Assembly (NCBI RefSeq): GCF_933775445.1
Contig: NC_065875.1
Location: forward strand, 11,297,001 to 11,361,000
Length of the DNA: 64,000 bases
Source of the DNA: Argentina anserina
Lineage: Eukaryota; Streptophyta; Magnoliopsida; Rosales; Rosaceae
Reading direction: 5' to 3'
Part shown: piece by piece, positions 23,940 to 36,091 of the stretch
Position numbering within the stretch: position 1 is the first letter of the stretch
Layout: each line of letters starts with the position of its first letter
Made by a program: the position numbers and the translations under genes
The notes under the pieces: generated by a model
Seen by the model: only the letters and a program-made list of their open reading frames with translations
Databases searched by the model: none
Told to the model about the DNA's origin: nothing

Positions 23940-24800
23940 AGCTCGCCTACAGTCGGAGGACTTGTGATTTGGCTCTCCACACTTGAAACAACGAAGTTTG
24001 GATGCATTATTATGTCCATGCTTGACTGGTCCTGAAGGATTTGTTTCCAGCTATTACGGGTGAACTTTGAACCCAAAATTTACCAATTTTTGCAAGTACT
24101 TGTCCATTTGTTTGCTGCTTGGTGGATTGTTGGGTTGGTACCAGCTCTGAAATATGGTCGAGGCGCTAGGCTTGCTGTGCCATTTCTCAATGATTACAGT
24201 TCTCTGATGGGCCTCAGACACGGACCAAAAAGTATGAAGATTAAGAGCATCATGCAAATCTTCCCTCAAACCTCCAATATACCTTGCAACTAGCTGTTCT
24301 TCATCCTCATTTAGGTCATTTCTGGCCACCAATATATAAAACTCATCAGTGTATTCATCCATCGGTCGATCACTTTGTCTAAGGTTTTGTATACGTTGAT
24401 AAAGGGTACAAACATAATTAGATGCAAGAAAATTCTCCCTGAGCTTTTTCTTCATCTTCTCCGAGTTCATAATTCTCTCTATTCCACATCTTTCTCGCTT
24501 CATCTTCAGCTCCTCCCACCAGGCAAATACTCGTCCCATTAATTTGACTGCTACCAATTTCACTTTCTTGTCATCCGGAACTTCCTTGAGGTCGAATATC
24601 CTTTCAACAATATTTAACCAATCAATGACTCTTCAGCTTGTAAGCTACCATAAAATTCTGGTATTTCAAGCTTGATGTTCATCTCCCACCTTCGATCATC
24701 CGGAATAGGTGGCTCCTGATGCGGAGCGCCCCATGAAACGGGTTCTCAAAACTTTCATCTGAGCCATCACTATGTTCAACAGATCTTGCAGCTTCCAACT
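23940..24800 (-). pseudogene. Ty3 gag with CCHC zinc knuckle
   Basis: The frame 24563-24054 contains a capsid-like segment: GRVFAWWEEL, LRENFLASNYVCTLYQRIQN, MDEYTDEFYIL and RYIGGLREDL. This is the Retrotrans_gag pattern. Downstream near 24005-23950 the minus strand encodes the CX2CX4HX4C knuckle CFKCGEPNHKSSDC. Stops separate these parts, so no intact gag remains. Confidence 0.85.
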
Positions 24801-24890
24801 CGGTTATTCTTTAAGTTAGAAATTCCACTTTTCTCCTGAGTTGCTCAACTTCAGAAGTTGGCTGCCTACCTCGCCCTCACCCATCCATGG

Positions 24891-24902
24891 GCTCTGATAC
24901 CA
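24891..24902 (-). other. Primer-binding site (initiator Met tRNA type)
   Basis: The minus strand reads TGGTATCAGAGC, the 12 bases complementary to the 3' end of plant initiator tRNA-Met, two bases after the LTR end. Confidence 0.9.
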
Positions 24903-24904
24903 GG

Positions 24905-25257
24905 TGATGTAGGTCTTAATAGGATCTGAACTGGGCTTGGGTAGAAAATAGCTAAATGGGAAAGAAACTAAAACCCTTAAGCTAAAAGATTTAAATAAAC
25001 TGATTCTATTGAACTTCAAAAACTGAGAAACCAACATAAGTTATAACTTTTTAAATAACCTAGACTCAACTACTCACAATAAATGCTCCTAACTACTAAA
25101 CCTTCATGCTAAACACATACAAAACACAAGAAATAATGACTTACACAAGTCAAGAAAACACATTTAATGTAGTTAAACTCTAGGATACTTTTTTAGAAGT
25201 CAAGAAAACACATTTAATCTAACTTTTAGACTTTCCAAAGAAATACTGACTTCTTCA
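24905..25257 (-). repeat. 5' LTR (353 bp)
   Basis: The minus-strand ends are TGAAGAAGTCAGTATTTC and CCTACATCA. It carries an extra ~50-bp segment: GTCAAGAAAACACATTTAAT occurs twice, separated by TCTAGGATACTTTTTTAGAA. This segment is missing from the 304-bp 3' LTR. Confidence 0.9.
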
Positions 25258-25262
25258 AGTCA

Positions 25263-27546
25263 CCTTCATGTTAACAAAACTGTACAAAACCATTAGAATT
25301 ATGACTTCATGTTCTTCTAATGAAATATAGAAGACACACTAAAGAAACTCTGAGACTTGGAATTACCTTAAAACAAAATTTCTTGAAATAGTTATGAATT
25401 TTCAAAGTTCAAGTTCAGTTCTAGATTTTTCTGTCAAAACTCTGCTTTATGTGCCTAACTATCTATACCAAGTGTTTAAAAGCAAAACAGAAACTCTAAG
25501 TGATACAAAACCTTTGATTACTGAAACACAACACTTCAACCATGTAAAGAAACAAATATAATGCAATTCAAGGTCTAAATGGGATAATAACCAGAACAGT
25601 AAGCATGAAATGCTTTTGTAAACACTATAAACATGTCTAATAGATTAGCTAACTATAAAACAACTCGAGCCATTGATTTCTACCTTTAACTTTAGAAACT
25701 AAGTAAGTAAGTAAGTATATATATATAACATAAACACCAAGCTTAGAATCATACCAAAGCAGTTAAGAACTTTAGACAAACCTTGTGACTTGACAAAAAG
25801 TCTCAAATCAGAAAATTGGTTTACTGATTCCCTGACTAATAATCTTTTGGATGAAAATCAATATAGTTTGGCTAGGCTTTTGTAGTTAGTGTCTTCATGA
25901 AATTTATAGTAGACATCCTATATAATATATGAGAATTGAAATAACAGAAAAGAAGACATATCTATTGTTACTTATGAATTTTTAATGATCAACACCAGTT
26001 CCATGTTCTCTTTTAAATCTGTTTTGGGCTTGGGTAATAGGTCATTGTCTTGGGCTAAACTCTCTCACTTAAATTAAATTATATAACAAAATAAATACAT
26101 TTGTAGTAAAAATATACACATATAAATATAAATAAATCGATATATATATATATATTAAAATTCCGGGATGTTACACTGCACGCAATAGGTCAGAAGAAAA
26201 TTGGTAAATTAGGTAATAAGCATATGCATTCATATCGATCATCAGCTGGTCATTGATTAACAGATATCACTGTCATTTATCACTGTCATTAGGTAGTCAA
26301 TACATATTTTAATTAACAATGTTCAGCTCACAACTTTACTCTTATGCTTGAAACTAAAGTCAGAGTAAAATCAGAAAGGGATACAGAACTATACGTCTGA
26401 TTCGATAGTTGGCTCTATTGTGTCCTGGCCTGCTTCTGCAACTGCTTCATCAACTGGACAACGCCTTCTTCTAGCTAACAACGGGACAACTGCTTTTGCT
26501 AGCTAACTACGACAACGTCTTTATGTCATTATGTGTACAACTTATACTTTGATTACGGGCGGTGGTGGTAGTAGGGATAATGTCTGCTATATATATGTAT
26601 ATATAGGATGTAGCACCTCAAGTATTCTTCCATAAAAATATTCCTGAAAGCTATCCTAATTAGATTCCAAATCTACTACTTTGTATAGCTTTGTACATTC
26701 TCAGAGATTATGAATTGGTTTACGTACATACCATATCAATACACTAATTTAATATAGAACTAATATAGATTACATCGAGTTGTCCATGTTGAACTAGGAA
26801 ACATGTTTTGAACTGTTCAAGTATATGGATTACAATTGCAGCTACCATGTCCAATTAATTATTTTCTAACAAAAACTTTCGCTCAATATATATTGATAGC
26901 TAAGGGAATTAATACCGAGATCAATGCATTTTTACATTGACGATGATATAGTACATAGATGAAGCATGCAGTACGTAGTTGAGGATCACGAACTTCAAAA
27001 ATTAATTGAGGATCTACTCTTGTTGCGATGTATGTCCTACATATGGGACGACTTGAAGTGATCGAACACTACCAGGTTTCTCTCACATAAACTAAATATT
27101 GATGTCGCCTCCTCAGTCTCTAATTCAAACTAAATGCTCTTGTTCCTAAAAGAGAGGGGAAAAAGGAAAAAAAAAGGTTACAAATATGTAATGTCTCCTA
27201 GAAAGCAATTTCAATTGTTACTGTAGAAAACTAATATGCACAGAATTTTGTGAAGTACTCTAGTGTAATAAGCGAAAACTAAACCACATCCACAGGTTCA
27301 ACTCATGCATAAAAGGTTGAATTATTGTTGTACTTTATTCCTGCCTGAAAAAATGAGCTGAGCTCCCATAGACATATGATAGTGCTATCTATATCATTCA
27401 ACATAAGGAGTACGTTGGCGAAGGAGGAGGCGGCGATCGGAATTGAAATCGGAATTAGTTCACTCAATACTAAACTAAACTGAACACAGGCTAGGTATGA
27501 TGTATATAATTCATAATTGTGATTGTTGAAGAGAAACAGTGCAGAT
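25263..27546. other. Intergenic, nothing recognised
   Basis: AT-rich DNA with short microsatellites (a TAAG run near 25700, TA near 26140). A 90-codon minus ORF (27575-27303) has no recognisable features. Confidence 0.4.
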
Positions 27547-27551
27547 AAACG

Positions 27552-28353
27552 TGTAGAACGAGAATTTGAAAACAAACGAGAATGCAGACACGTGTATAAA
27601 ATAAAAAATATGATTTATTTATAATCAAGTGCGGGGTTACAATCTTTGTGAACTCCTATGATTCTATCTCCGTATTTGACTTGGCTCAAGGGTGACGTGC
27701 ACTTGATCTTGAGAATTTGAATTTGATTTAGATTTGGATTTGATGAAGAACAGACGATTTGGTAGTTGATAATTCTTCGTGGACTTGAGTTCGGATTTGG
27801 GCTTGATGAAGAACGATCAATTTGGCAGCTTAATGATTCTTCGTGGACTTGAGAGACTTCGGGATTTGTTGAGAGTGATCTTGCTCAAGTGATTTTCTCT
27901 CTTCTTTTCAAGTCCCCTCTCTTCATGTTGGAAGGGGTATTTATAGTGTCAAGACTTCTATTTTATAGAATATTTTAATGACACTAAAATAATAAATTTC
28001 TTTAATTGTATAATTAAATCAATATGTATTTTCTAATTAATTTAAAATTAGTTATTCTCATAACTAAATTAAACATATTCAAATAATTGATTTAATTATA
28101 ACCGTTAAGTAATTTATTAATTTAATCAAATGTCCGATTACCATTTCGAATCGTCAATGACATTCAATTTTCTATTGAAGTCAGAATCACATAGTATTGA
28201 TTACGATCATCCATTTATGTGCTGACACGAGTTTTATTTAGATCCGCACCAACTTTGTTGATTTTTGGGCCACGTATGCAATTTTGTTGGGCTATTGGTC
28301 GATTTAATCACTTAATGAAGATGATTTACTTCTTTAAATTTCTTGTGTCTACA
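27552..28353 (-). repeat. 3' LTR (802 bp)
   Basis: Same ends as the 5' LTR, with two copies of the ~63-bp internal repeat. It is preceded on the minus strand by G-rich runs (GCGGGGGCATT) that serve as polypurine tract. The GGGGGCATTTGT unit is itself repeated at about 28354-28390. Confidence 0.92.
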
Positions 28354-28559
28354 AATGCCCCCGCTACAAATGCCCCCACAAATGCCCCCAACTTCCAGTC
28401 TCAAGCAACAAAGCTTCTACGACAGTAGAAAGATACTTGCCCATAGTGCGCATCTCCATCACTGTGAGTATACCCTTAATTTTCTCTAGCTCAAATTTTG
28501 CAATTTTTATCGTTTAGCTAAGTTCCATGCATGAATTCATTGCCTACCTAGCTTGCTGC

Positions 28560-28710
28560 ATCATCAATACATCATACGCCTTTTGCATGGAAGCCACCTC
28601 CAAGTCATGAAACTCATTCATCAACTCAGCAGCATCGTCGAATTTCTCCTGCTGACACAGCGCGCGAATAAGGATCGCAAGTGCAGAGCCATCGCCACTC
28701 CCCTCTTCTT
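28560..28710 (-). pseudogene. Unidentified short frame beside the NT-C2 fragment
   Basis: After the poly-A run the minus strand reads REEEGSGDGSALAILIRALC, QQEKFDDAAELMNEFHDLEV and ASMQKAYDVLMMQQAR, then a stop. The helix-pair look (ALIRALCQ, KFDDAAELM) resembles a PPR/TPR repeat, but one repeat is too little to decide. It may be a further part of the captured gene or a second captured piece. Confidence 0.35.
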
Positions 28711-29245
28711 CACGGAAAGGTTTTTTTTTTTTTTGCTTTTATGGTGGACACATATTCAGTAAAAATATTTACTTTTCTAAGACCGGCTTTAAGAGCAGAA
28801 AGCTCATCCTTTACTACAGATACAGTTTCTCTTGATTGGGCTGGTGATGGAGCAGGCATAATTGATCCTTGCACTGGCTTTGTCGTTTCTTGAGCCGTTC
28901 TCAATTCCAATAAGCCAAGCAATATACAAAGAGAGGGACAAGGCTCAGCAACACCATCAGACATGATGAGGGGAATGTTTAACTGAAGCTCATTTCTTCA
29001 GCAGTAGAAATATATTCAGCAAGGTTCATTGATGCCGTTCCGACAACTGGGGCTTTGATCTTTGGCCCTTGATTCAGACCATCAAAGACAGTGAAGGCTA
29101 CCTCCCAAGGATGAAACACATTGTCCTTATACTTTGAGAAACTACACGCGCTGTGAAACTCCTCGTCCCACAGAACGACGCCGTTTTCTTCCTGACCACC
29201 GCCACCAGCCTCCGCCTCTTTGGTGAAGTTGCGCTTGACGACGGC
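28711..29245 (-). pseudogene. Captured NT-C2 domain host-gene fragment
   Basis: The minus strand encodes VKRNFTKEAEAGGGG, ENGVVLWDEEFHSACSFSKY, KDNVFHPWEVAFTVFDGLNQ and GPKIKAPVVGTASMNLAEYI. This matches the plant N-terminal C2 domain (NT-C2, EEIG1/EHBP1 type), with its WDEEF, FHPWxxAFxVFNGLNQGPK and VVGTASLNLAEY signature. A 1-bp frame change near 28990 leads into ELQLNIPLIMSDGVAEPCPS, LCILLGLLELRTAQE and SIMPAPSPAQSRE. The piece then meets a poly-A run near 28730, where the frame shifts again. It is a degenerate copy of a host gene, in the same direction as gag-pol. Nothing like it belongs to a retrotransposon. The segments join without obvious introns, which suggests capture from RNA. Confidence 0.75.
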
Positions 29246-29571
29246 GTGTCAGAGGGAGCTGAGGGGGAGAAGAGTTGGTCTGATAAAGAGAGATGAGGAG
29301 GAGGAAGATTGAATGAATGAATATGAATGAACATGTTGCGTGTGGTAATCGAATGATTGAATCATTGATTGATTGAGTGCGGTCGTGCTTCAGTGCAACC
29401 GTTTTTTTTACTCTGACTTTGACCTTTTCTTTTTACTGGTCTGACTTTGACTTTTGATTTTTTTACTGGTATGACTTTGACCCTTTTTTTAGGATTTTGG
29501 CAACAATCTGAGAGTCGCGGTCAATCTAGCCATTCGACTACTTTCGAAATGTGTTGATTTCTGACGGATTT

Positions 29572-29805
29572 GAAGAACGTCAACGACCTAATCGCTTGAC
29601 TACTTTCATTTCAAAGACTTGACAGCACTCAATAAAAGTGTTTTAAGCTTTACACATCACATTTACCATGGCGGCTTCCAAGAGTTTGAAGAACGTAAAC
29701 GACCTAATCGCTTGACTGCTTTCATTTCATAGACTTAACAACAGTCAATAAAAGCGTTTTAGGCTTTGCGCATCACATTCAACATGGCGGCTTTCAAGAG
29801 TTTCA
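29572..29805 (+). repeat. Tandem duplication spanning the PMD ORF start (116-bp period)
   Basis: GAAGAACGTCAACGACCTAA (29572) and GAAGAACGTAAACGACCTAA (29688) begin two units. Each runs through AATAAAAG(T/C)GTTTTA and reaches an ATGGCGGCTT(C/T)CAAGAG start. The upstream start (29669) reads MAASKSLKNVNDLIA and stops, so only the downstream start opens the long frame. Confidence 0.85.
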
Positions 29806-32800
29806 AGGACGGGATGATCACTATCCTCGATGATATTGAAGATGAGCAACAAGAAGACACCACTTTAACCATATATCCCTCTCTCACTGGGCCATTCGCC
29901 TTTAAAGCTCCATTTTATGGCAGCTCAACTCCCGTCTCGCAGTGGACTTACACAGTGAATTGGCAAGTAGCCAGCTTCCAATCGCCTAAGTCAGGCAACG
30001 AGGAGCTAAGTTCAAACGTTTTGATGTTGAAGTTTGCACATCGTGACAAAGATGTTCCTATGGTGTCATTCAAGCTTCTCAACGACTCTATATCCAACAA
30101 CTCTGTGCGATGAGGTACGTTTCAAACCATCGGCGGCTTTACCTATACAGAGTGCTACTAAGAGTGGGTAGAAGATGTATTAAGCCGAAACAAAGACCAT
30201 ATCAAGAAGGCGGGTCTCTATCGAGCAGTGTTTGCGTCATTATTCAGCTATGATCGTGTTGCTCCCGTGGTGCGAGCTTTTTGTGAATATTGGTGCCCTG
30301 CTATGAACACTCTGCACACATCGCAATGGGAGATGTCTATATCTCTTTTGGACCTTGAGCATATTGGAGGTTTGCCTATCCTTGGCAGGTTTTATGACGA
30401 AGTCGTTCCACCCATTGGTGAGTTTTTTTGCAAAGAACAGAGAAAGTGAGATTCTCATCCACAAAAGCTGTCGTTATTTGTTTCTTGCTTACCATAGATT
30501 GTGCAAGAGAGAGCGTAGCAACGTGAAGATAACTACACGGATACAATATTGGTATAAAGGCAAGATGAGATACAAGAGACCTCTCGCCAAGAGTACACGA
30601 AACAAGAGGGACGCGCCTGCTAGTACTCACAATCCATCTGGCGCCATTCTGGGAATTCGCCAGTGAACTCTAGAAGACCTTTCACCATTCAAGGATTTAG
30701 GCGTAGAAGAAGCAAGCATGGAATCTGTTTACCTCTTTGCATTTTATGCGTGTTGGCTTTGTTTATTCGTATTCCTGAAGAATGATGCAGGTTTTATTCA
30801 TCCGGGAGTTTTTAAGATCGCTCACAGAATGTCGCAAGATCAAAACTATTGTCTAGCGGTTCCCGTATTGGCAAATATATATCAGAGTTTGAATGTTATA
30901 TTTGTCTCTAATGATCTAGGAAGTTGCCCAACCGCGCTTCCTTTTCATTACTTGTATGGGTGGTTGGGCGAATATTTTGTCACCCATTTCTTCTCTCGAC
31001 ATCCAGAAAGCTTCAGGCCCTTGATGGTCCATATTTCAGGGGAATTTTCGACAAGACATTTCGAGGATGGGCAGGCCTGTGCCTTGTTCACTGCTTATGA
31101 TGACGTGCGGATGGAATGATTTGCCAAAGTCCCGAGTGTGCGCAAACTGTGGAGACACCTATGGAGCCTCTCCTTCGGATTCTGCCTATCTAATTAGTCT
31201 TCGCTCCAGATTTGTGTCCTTGCGGCAAGATAGTTAGCGAGTAATCGAACCTTTTAGTCCTCAACAATTCAGACGACAATTCAGATATGTTCAGGGTGTT
31301 CCCGGAGGTTCCCACGGAGATCATCGGCCAGTAACTTTGTCTCGGACATACTCGTTTTGGGATAGTTTGACGAAACTTGGCACAAAGGGTGAGGCAATCC
31401 TGCTTATGAAAAGCGACATCACGAAGTTTATGGTTACTCAGGACTACGTCCAATGATGGTTCAAAGGTCATCATTGTGCATTGAAGAAGCCTATAAAAAT
31501 AACCATTGTGAATTTGCCGCAACAAGAGCCTCCAAAAGTTAAAGGAGACGACCGTGCGACAACTCCTCATGAAATTTTGGTTTCTGCCGAAGCTTTGCCC
31601 CTAGTTGATAACTATCATATTCCACCTCCTCCAGTTTTGGAAGGAATCAGAGATTCATCAGATTTTCGCCTCAGACCGAAGGAGAAGGTTGCTACATCCA
31701 GAAGGCGTAGCGGAAGTAGCAGTAGTACCCATAGTGACGTGCACTTCAAACGTCAGAAGAGGGATGATACTGATCTTGGCCCTCTTTATTACAATCCCAA
31801 TGCCAATTTTGATCTTGGCGGCAATTTTCTTGAGGATGCTCGTGGTCCTTCAAAACTTGTGCCCGCGCATGTGCAGGTAAATTTTTTATTGTAGTTGCAT
31901 TTGTATTTGTCCCATTTAGTTATGTTGAATGTATCATATTCAACAGTTTACTCATTGCCGACTTGACCCAATTTTGTTCCTCCTAGCTTGAAGATATCGG
32001 TTATTTTGATGAAGTTTGCTCAGGTGATGGCGTTCAATTTCCTTTTAAGGAGTGTGCAGCTAATACTCTCCGAGAAAAAGAAGTACGTCGAAAGGAGAGT
32101 GAACCACAGCCAGTGGACCAGAGAGGTACACGCGAACATATTTATATATTATTTTCCCGTATTTCTTCAATGATTTGTGCTCATCCAGCTGTTGTTTTTT
32201 TAGCTTTGTCCATGGTGACGGAGAGTACAAAACCTTTAGAAAGAACAATATTTCCTGAAGCTTCTATGTGCGACATTTAGATAGTGGATACAAGTAAATG
32301 GCTCCGTGACATCCGCATACGAGCATCTGCGGAAGTTTGTGCAAAGATACAAAGCTTGATATGAACGTATTCTCTGAAGATGATTATTGCTGGGAAGAAT
32401 GAGCTTGATATGTTGATGAATGAACTTAGCAAATATGAAGTTGACCCATCAACAATAAAAAAAATTTTGAGCAGTTGATGACAAGCGTTACCCTGTATGA
32501 CTCGGAGAGACTTGCATGCAGTCACAAATGTGCCATGGGCACAAGTGCCCAAATATTGGCAGAGACAGAATCCGAACTCAAGACAGCTCAAGAAATTCGA
32601 CAAAATACTTTTGATCAGCGTCAGTCTACGCTTGAGTCCCTTGAGAACTTGAAGAAAGAACAACAGAAGCTAGAGCAGACATTGGACTCGCTAGATGCAG
32701 ACCTTTTTCTTCACGATGCAAGACTTGTCGATCTAGAACAGAAGAAGTGTCAAATCCGAGAGATTCCAGAACTGTCTGCAGCAGAGATTGAAGAGGCAAA

Positions 32801-32861
32801 GAAGTTGCGAGCTAGTTTTGAAGAACATCGTAGTAGCTTCAAGGGTTTGACCTGGATATGA
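29784..32861 (+). pseudogene. Plant mobile domain (aminotransferase-like) ORF, antisense in the Tat element
   Basis: The plus strand, opposite to gag-pol, encodes in broken frames a plant-mobile-domain protein. It starts MAAFKSFKDGMITILDDIED at 29784. Then come AGLYRAVFASLFSYDRVAPV, VRAFCEYWCPAMNTLHTSQW, ISLLDLEHIGGLPILGRFYD and EVVPPIGEFF (30200-30440), STHNPSGAI, VYLFAFYACWLCLFVFLKND (30720 on) and AVPVLANIYQSLN. A C-terminal coiled coil (QSTLESLENLKKEQQKLEQT, 32475-32861) follows. Frameshifts and stops (for example after NNSVR at 30112) disable it. Such antisense ORFs between integrase and 3' LTR are known from Tat-group elements; their role is not settled. Confidence 0.85.
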
Positions 32862-33188
32862 TAGCTGACTTGAATGATCGAGACTTGCTCTCCTTTTTTG
32901 TTATGGTTTTTTTTTTTCAATCATCTTGTAATAAGTTGATTTTGAAATTTAACTTACCATGAGTGAAATAAGAATTTGCTTTATTATTTGATAGGCAAAC
33001 CCTTATTTTTATTTTGGTGTGACTGAACTTAAGATTGTTATTCTCAAGCTGCCCACATATCATTCTACAGAAGGAATGAAGTCATCACGTAGTTCAAGAG
33101 TTATGTTTTTTTGTTATTTTTTTGTCTTGTGCAATTTAGGCTCGTGTAGACTTGGAGCATACTTTAACGATTTAAGCATGGTACTTCT

Positions 33189-36091
33189 TCAAGAACTTGC
33201 GATTAATGGGACAATCCTCAGACCATCTTCCGCCACAATTTTGTAAGCTCCATTGGTGTATACTTCTCTGACGACGTAAGTACCATCCCACTTTGACTTG
33301 AATTTGGAGCCAATCTTGTGCGTCATAATGATGGGTCTTCGAACAGTAAGAACTAAATCATCAACTTGAAATGACCGTGGTTGAACACCTTTGTTGAAGG
33401 CATGTGACATCCGAGCTTGGCAGCATTCCAGGTGTTGTTGTGCATCAAGCATCTTCTCGTCCAAAGCTTCTAACTCTTGAAGGCGCAACTTGACATTTTC
33501 CTCATTTGTGAGACCTTCTTGCAAAGCGATTGTCAATGACGGGATTTCTTTCTCTAATGGTAATACGGCTTCGACACCATAGACGAGAGAATAAGGTGTA
33601 GCATTTGTGGCTGTCCGGTACGTTGTTCTATAAGCCCATAGGGCTTCGCCCAGTTTCTCATGTCAATCCCTCTGCTTCTTGCTGATTGTTTTCTTCAGAA
33701 TGTTACAAAGCGTTTTATTGAATGCTTCTGCCAAACCATTTGTCGGGGCGTTGTATATCGAAGAGAAGTGAAGCTTGAAGTGGAATTTTTTGCTCAACCT
33801 TTCTATTGCGGTATTCGAGAAGTACTTGGCGTTGTCTGTGATGATGCATCGTGGTATACCATCGCATTGTATAATGCTTCCCGTAATAAAGTCCACAATA
33901 TTTTATTTCTTTATTTTTTTCAGCGGTATCACCTCTGCCCACATTGATAATGAATATGTGGCTGCTAGAATGTACATATGACCAGCCGATGATTTCGGAG
34001 TGATGAGTCCGATTGCATCCATTCCCCAGACGTCGAATGGGTACGAAGCAATTGTCGGATGCAACGGCTCAGGTAGCTGATGAATGAAGTTGGCATGAAA
34101 CTGACCAGCTTGGCATTTTTGTGCATACTCCATACAATCCTTGATCATGGCGGGCCAATAATACCCTAGTCGTCTTACTTGAAAATGTAACTTCGGTCCC
34201 GACTGATGTGCTCCACACACTCCAGAATGAATCTCTTCCATGGCTTTGACCGCTTCATCTTTTCCCAAGCATCGAAGAAGTATTCCGTCAAATGACCTCT
34301 GATATAAAGGTTCTTTGTAGTAGAGGAATCGCAGTGCTCGCCACTTGATGCTCCACCTTTGCTTTGAATCTTCGGGAAGTTTTTTGTGCTCAAGATAGTC
34401 GATAAAATGATGTCTCCAATCTTCAACATCAATGGTGTGAACTGACACTACATGAGAACTGGCACACTGGAGTGAATGCTTTGTTGTCACGACCCACCTT
34501 TGGCAAATTGGGATGTCCAAAATTTCATCTCCAGACAAGACCAATGTCGCCGCCAAGTTTGCCAATGCGTCTGCCATTTGATTTTCTTTCTGTGGCACAT
34601 GTATGAGTGTAACATTATCAAAACCATTCAAGAGTTGTGTGGCGAGTTAGAAATAAGGTATCAAATCTTCCTTCTTGACCTCGTAATTAGTGAGCAGTTG
34701 ATCAATCACCAACTTCGAGTCTCCATACACTTCGAAACTTTGGATTTCAATTTCTAACGTTGTTTGCAATCCCATGATCAAGGTTTGGTACTCTACGACA
34801 TTGTTGGATCACAGTTCCCCAAGAGTGAAAGAATAAGGCAATATCTATTTTTGTGGAGAGATAAAGATAACACTTGCCCCCGCTCCGTCTGCCCTAGATG
34901 AGCCATCGAAAAACATCTTCCAAGTAGGGAGGACCTCTGCAAAGAAGACTTCCTCATCCGGGAATTCATCTGAGATTTCCCAATCCGCTGGAATAGGGTG
35001 GTCTGGAGGAAGTCAGCCAACGCATGTCCTTTCACTACTTTAACGGGCACATATACGATGTTGTATTAATTTAATAGTAACGCCTACTTAACTATGCGCC
35101 AGGTTAGAATTGGTTTAGATAATATGAACTTAACTAGATCGGCTCGCGCCACCAAGTGCATTGTGTAAGCTTGCATGTAATGCCTCAACTTTTGAATGGC
35201 GAAGACGAGGGCAAGACACATCTTCTCTATCGGCGGATAATTTAGCTCAGGTTCGGTGAGGGTCCGACTTAAGTAGTACAAGACTTTCTCTTTTTTGGCT
35301 TCATTTTCTTAGGGAAGAAGGGCCCCAAGTGATCTCTCTTGAGCAGCGATGTAAAGGATAAGAGGTTTCCCGGCCATAGGTGCACCCAACACCGGAGGAT
35401 TCGCCAGGTATTTCTTTATGCTCTCAAAGACATTGTGACAAGCTACATCTCAAAGGAATTACAACTGAATGGTTGGCAACGGCCCGCCAGGTTCGATATG
35501 AACCGTCTGATGAAGGCAAGTCATCCTTGGATGCTTTTCAACTCGCGCAAATTTCTTGGCTCTGGCATTTCCTGGATGGCTTTAATTTTTGATTGGTCTA
35601 CCTCGATGCCTCGGTGCTTCACGATGAATCCAAGAAATTTTCCAGAACTGACGCCGAAGCCATACTTTAAGGGATTCATTTTTAACTGGTATTTGCGTAA
35701 CCTATCGAACACTCTTCGTAGATCTTGCAGGTGATCACTTCTTTTCTTTGTTTTGACAACCAAATCATCAACATAGCATTCCACATACTTCTGCAGCATG
35801 TCACCAAAAATTTTCTGCACAGCGCGTTGGTACGTTGTACCGGCATTTTTAAACCCGAATGGCATGACCTTATAGCAATAAATTCCTTTCGGAGTTCGAA
35901 ATGCAGTGAGTTCCTCATCCTCTAAGGCTATCCTTATCTGGTTGTAACCTGATGATCCGTCCATGAATGACAAAACCTCATGCCCGGTTGTCGCATCCAC
36001 CATGAGCTCTATGATTGGTAGAGGGAAATCATTTGTTGGACATGCCTCATTTAAGTCACGAAAATCTACACAAATGCAGATTTTCTGTTCA
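33189..36091 (-). pseudogene. Tat-element pol: RT, RNase H, aRNase H, integrase
   Basis: RT begins at the insertion edge with KICICVDFRDLNEACP and continues through MPFGFKNAGTTYQRA and YVDDLVVKTKKRSDHL (YVDD active site, 36003-35521). The first RNase H includes YYLSRTLTEPELNYPPIEK (35281-35084). The second, archaeal-type RNase H has MFFDGSSRADGAGASVIF, YGDSKLVIDQLLTNYEVK and VPQKENQMADALANLA (34920-34560). Integrase shows HSGVCGAHQSGPKLH with YAQKC (zinc finger), then WGMDAIG, IITDNAKYF and NGLAEAFNK, the D,D,E residues. The end (33536-33189) has HKIGSKFKSKWDGTYVVREV, the C-terminal integrase fold. Protease and the RT N-terminus are lost at the insertion, and stops occur throughout. Confidence 0.92.

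Larger units (their letters stand above)
19485..25257 (-). mobile_element. Ty3 LTR retrotransposon, degenerate and internally duplicated
   Basis: The LTRs at 24905-25257 (5') and 19485-19788 (3') both run TGAAG...CATCA on the minus strand. The flanking target duplication AGTCA (19480-19484 and 25258-25262) is perfect. The primer-binding site TGGTATCAGAGC lies two bases inside the 5' LTR. On the minus strand the order is gag, protease, reverse transcriptase, RNase H, integrase, which is Ty3 order. Every ORF is interrupted. The segment between integrase and 3' LTR carries extra copies of LTR and of integrase C-terminal sequence. Confidence 0.93.
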
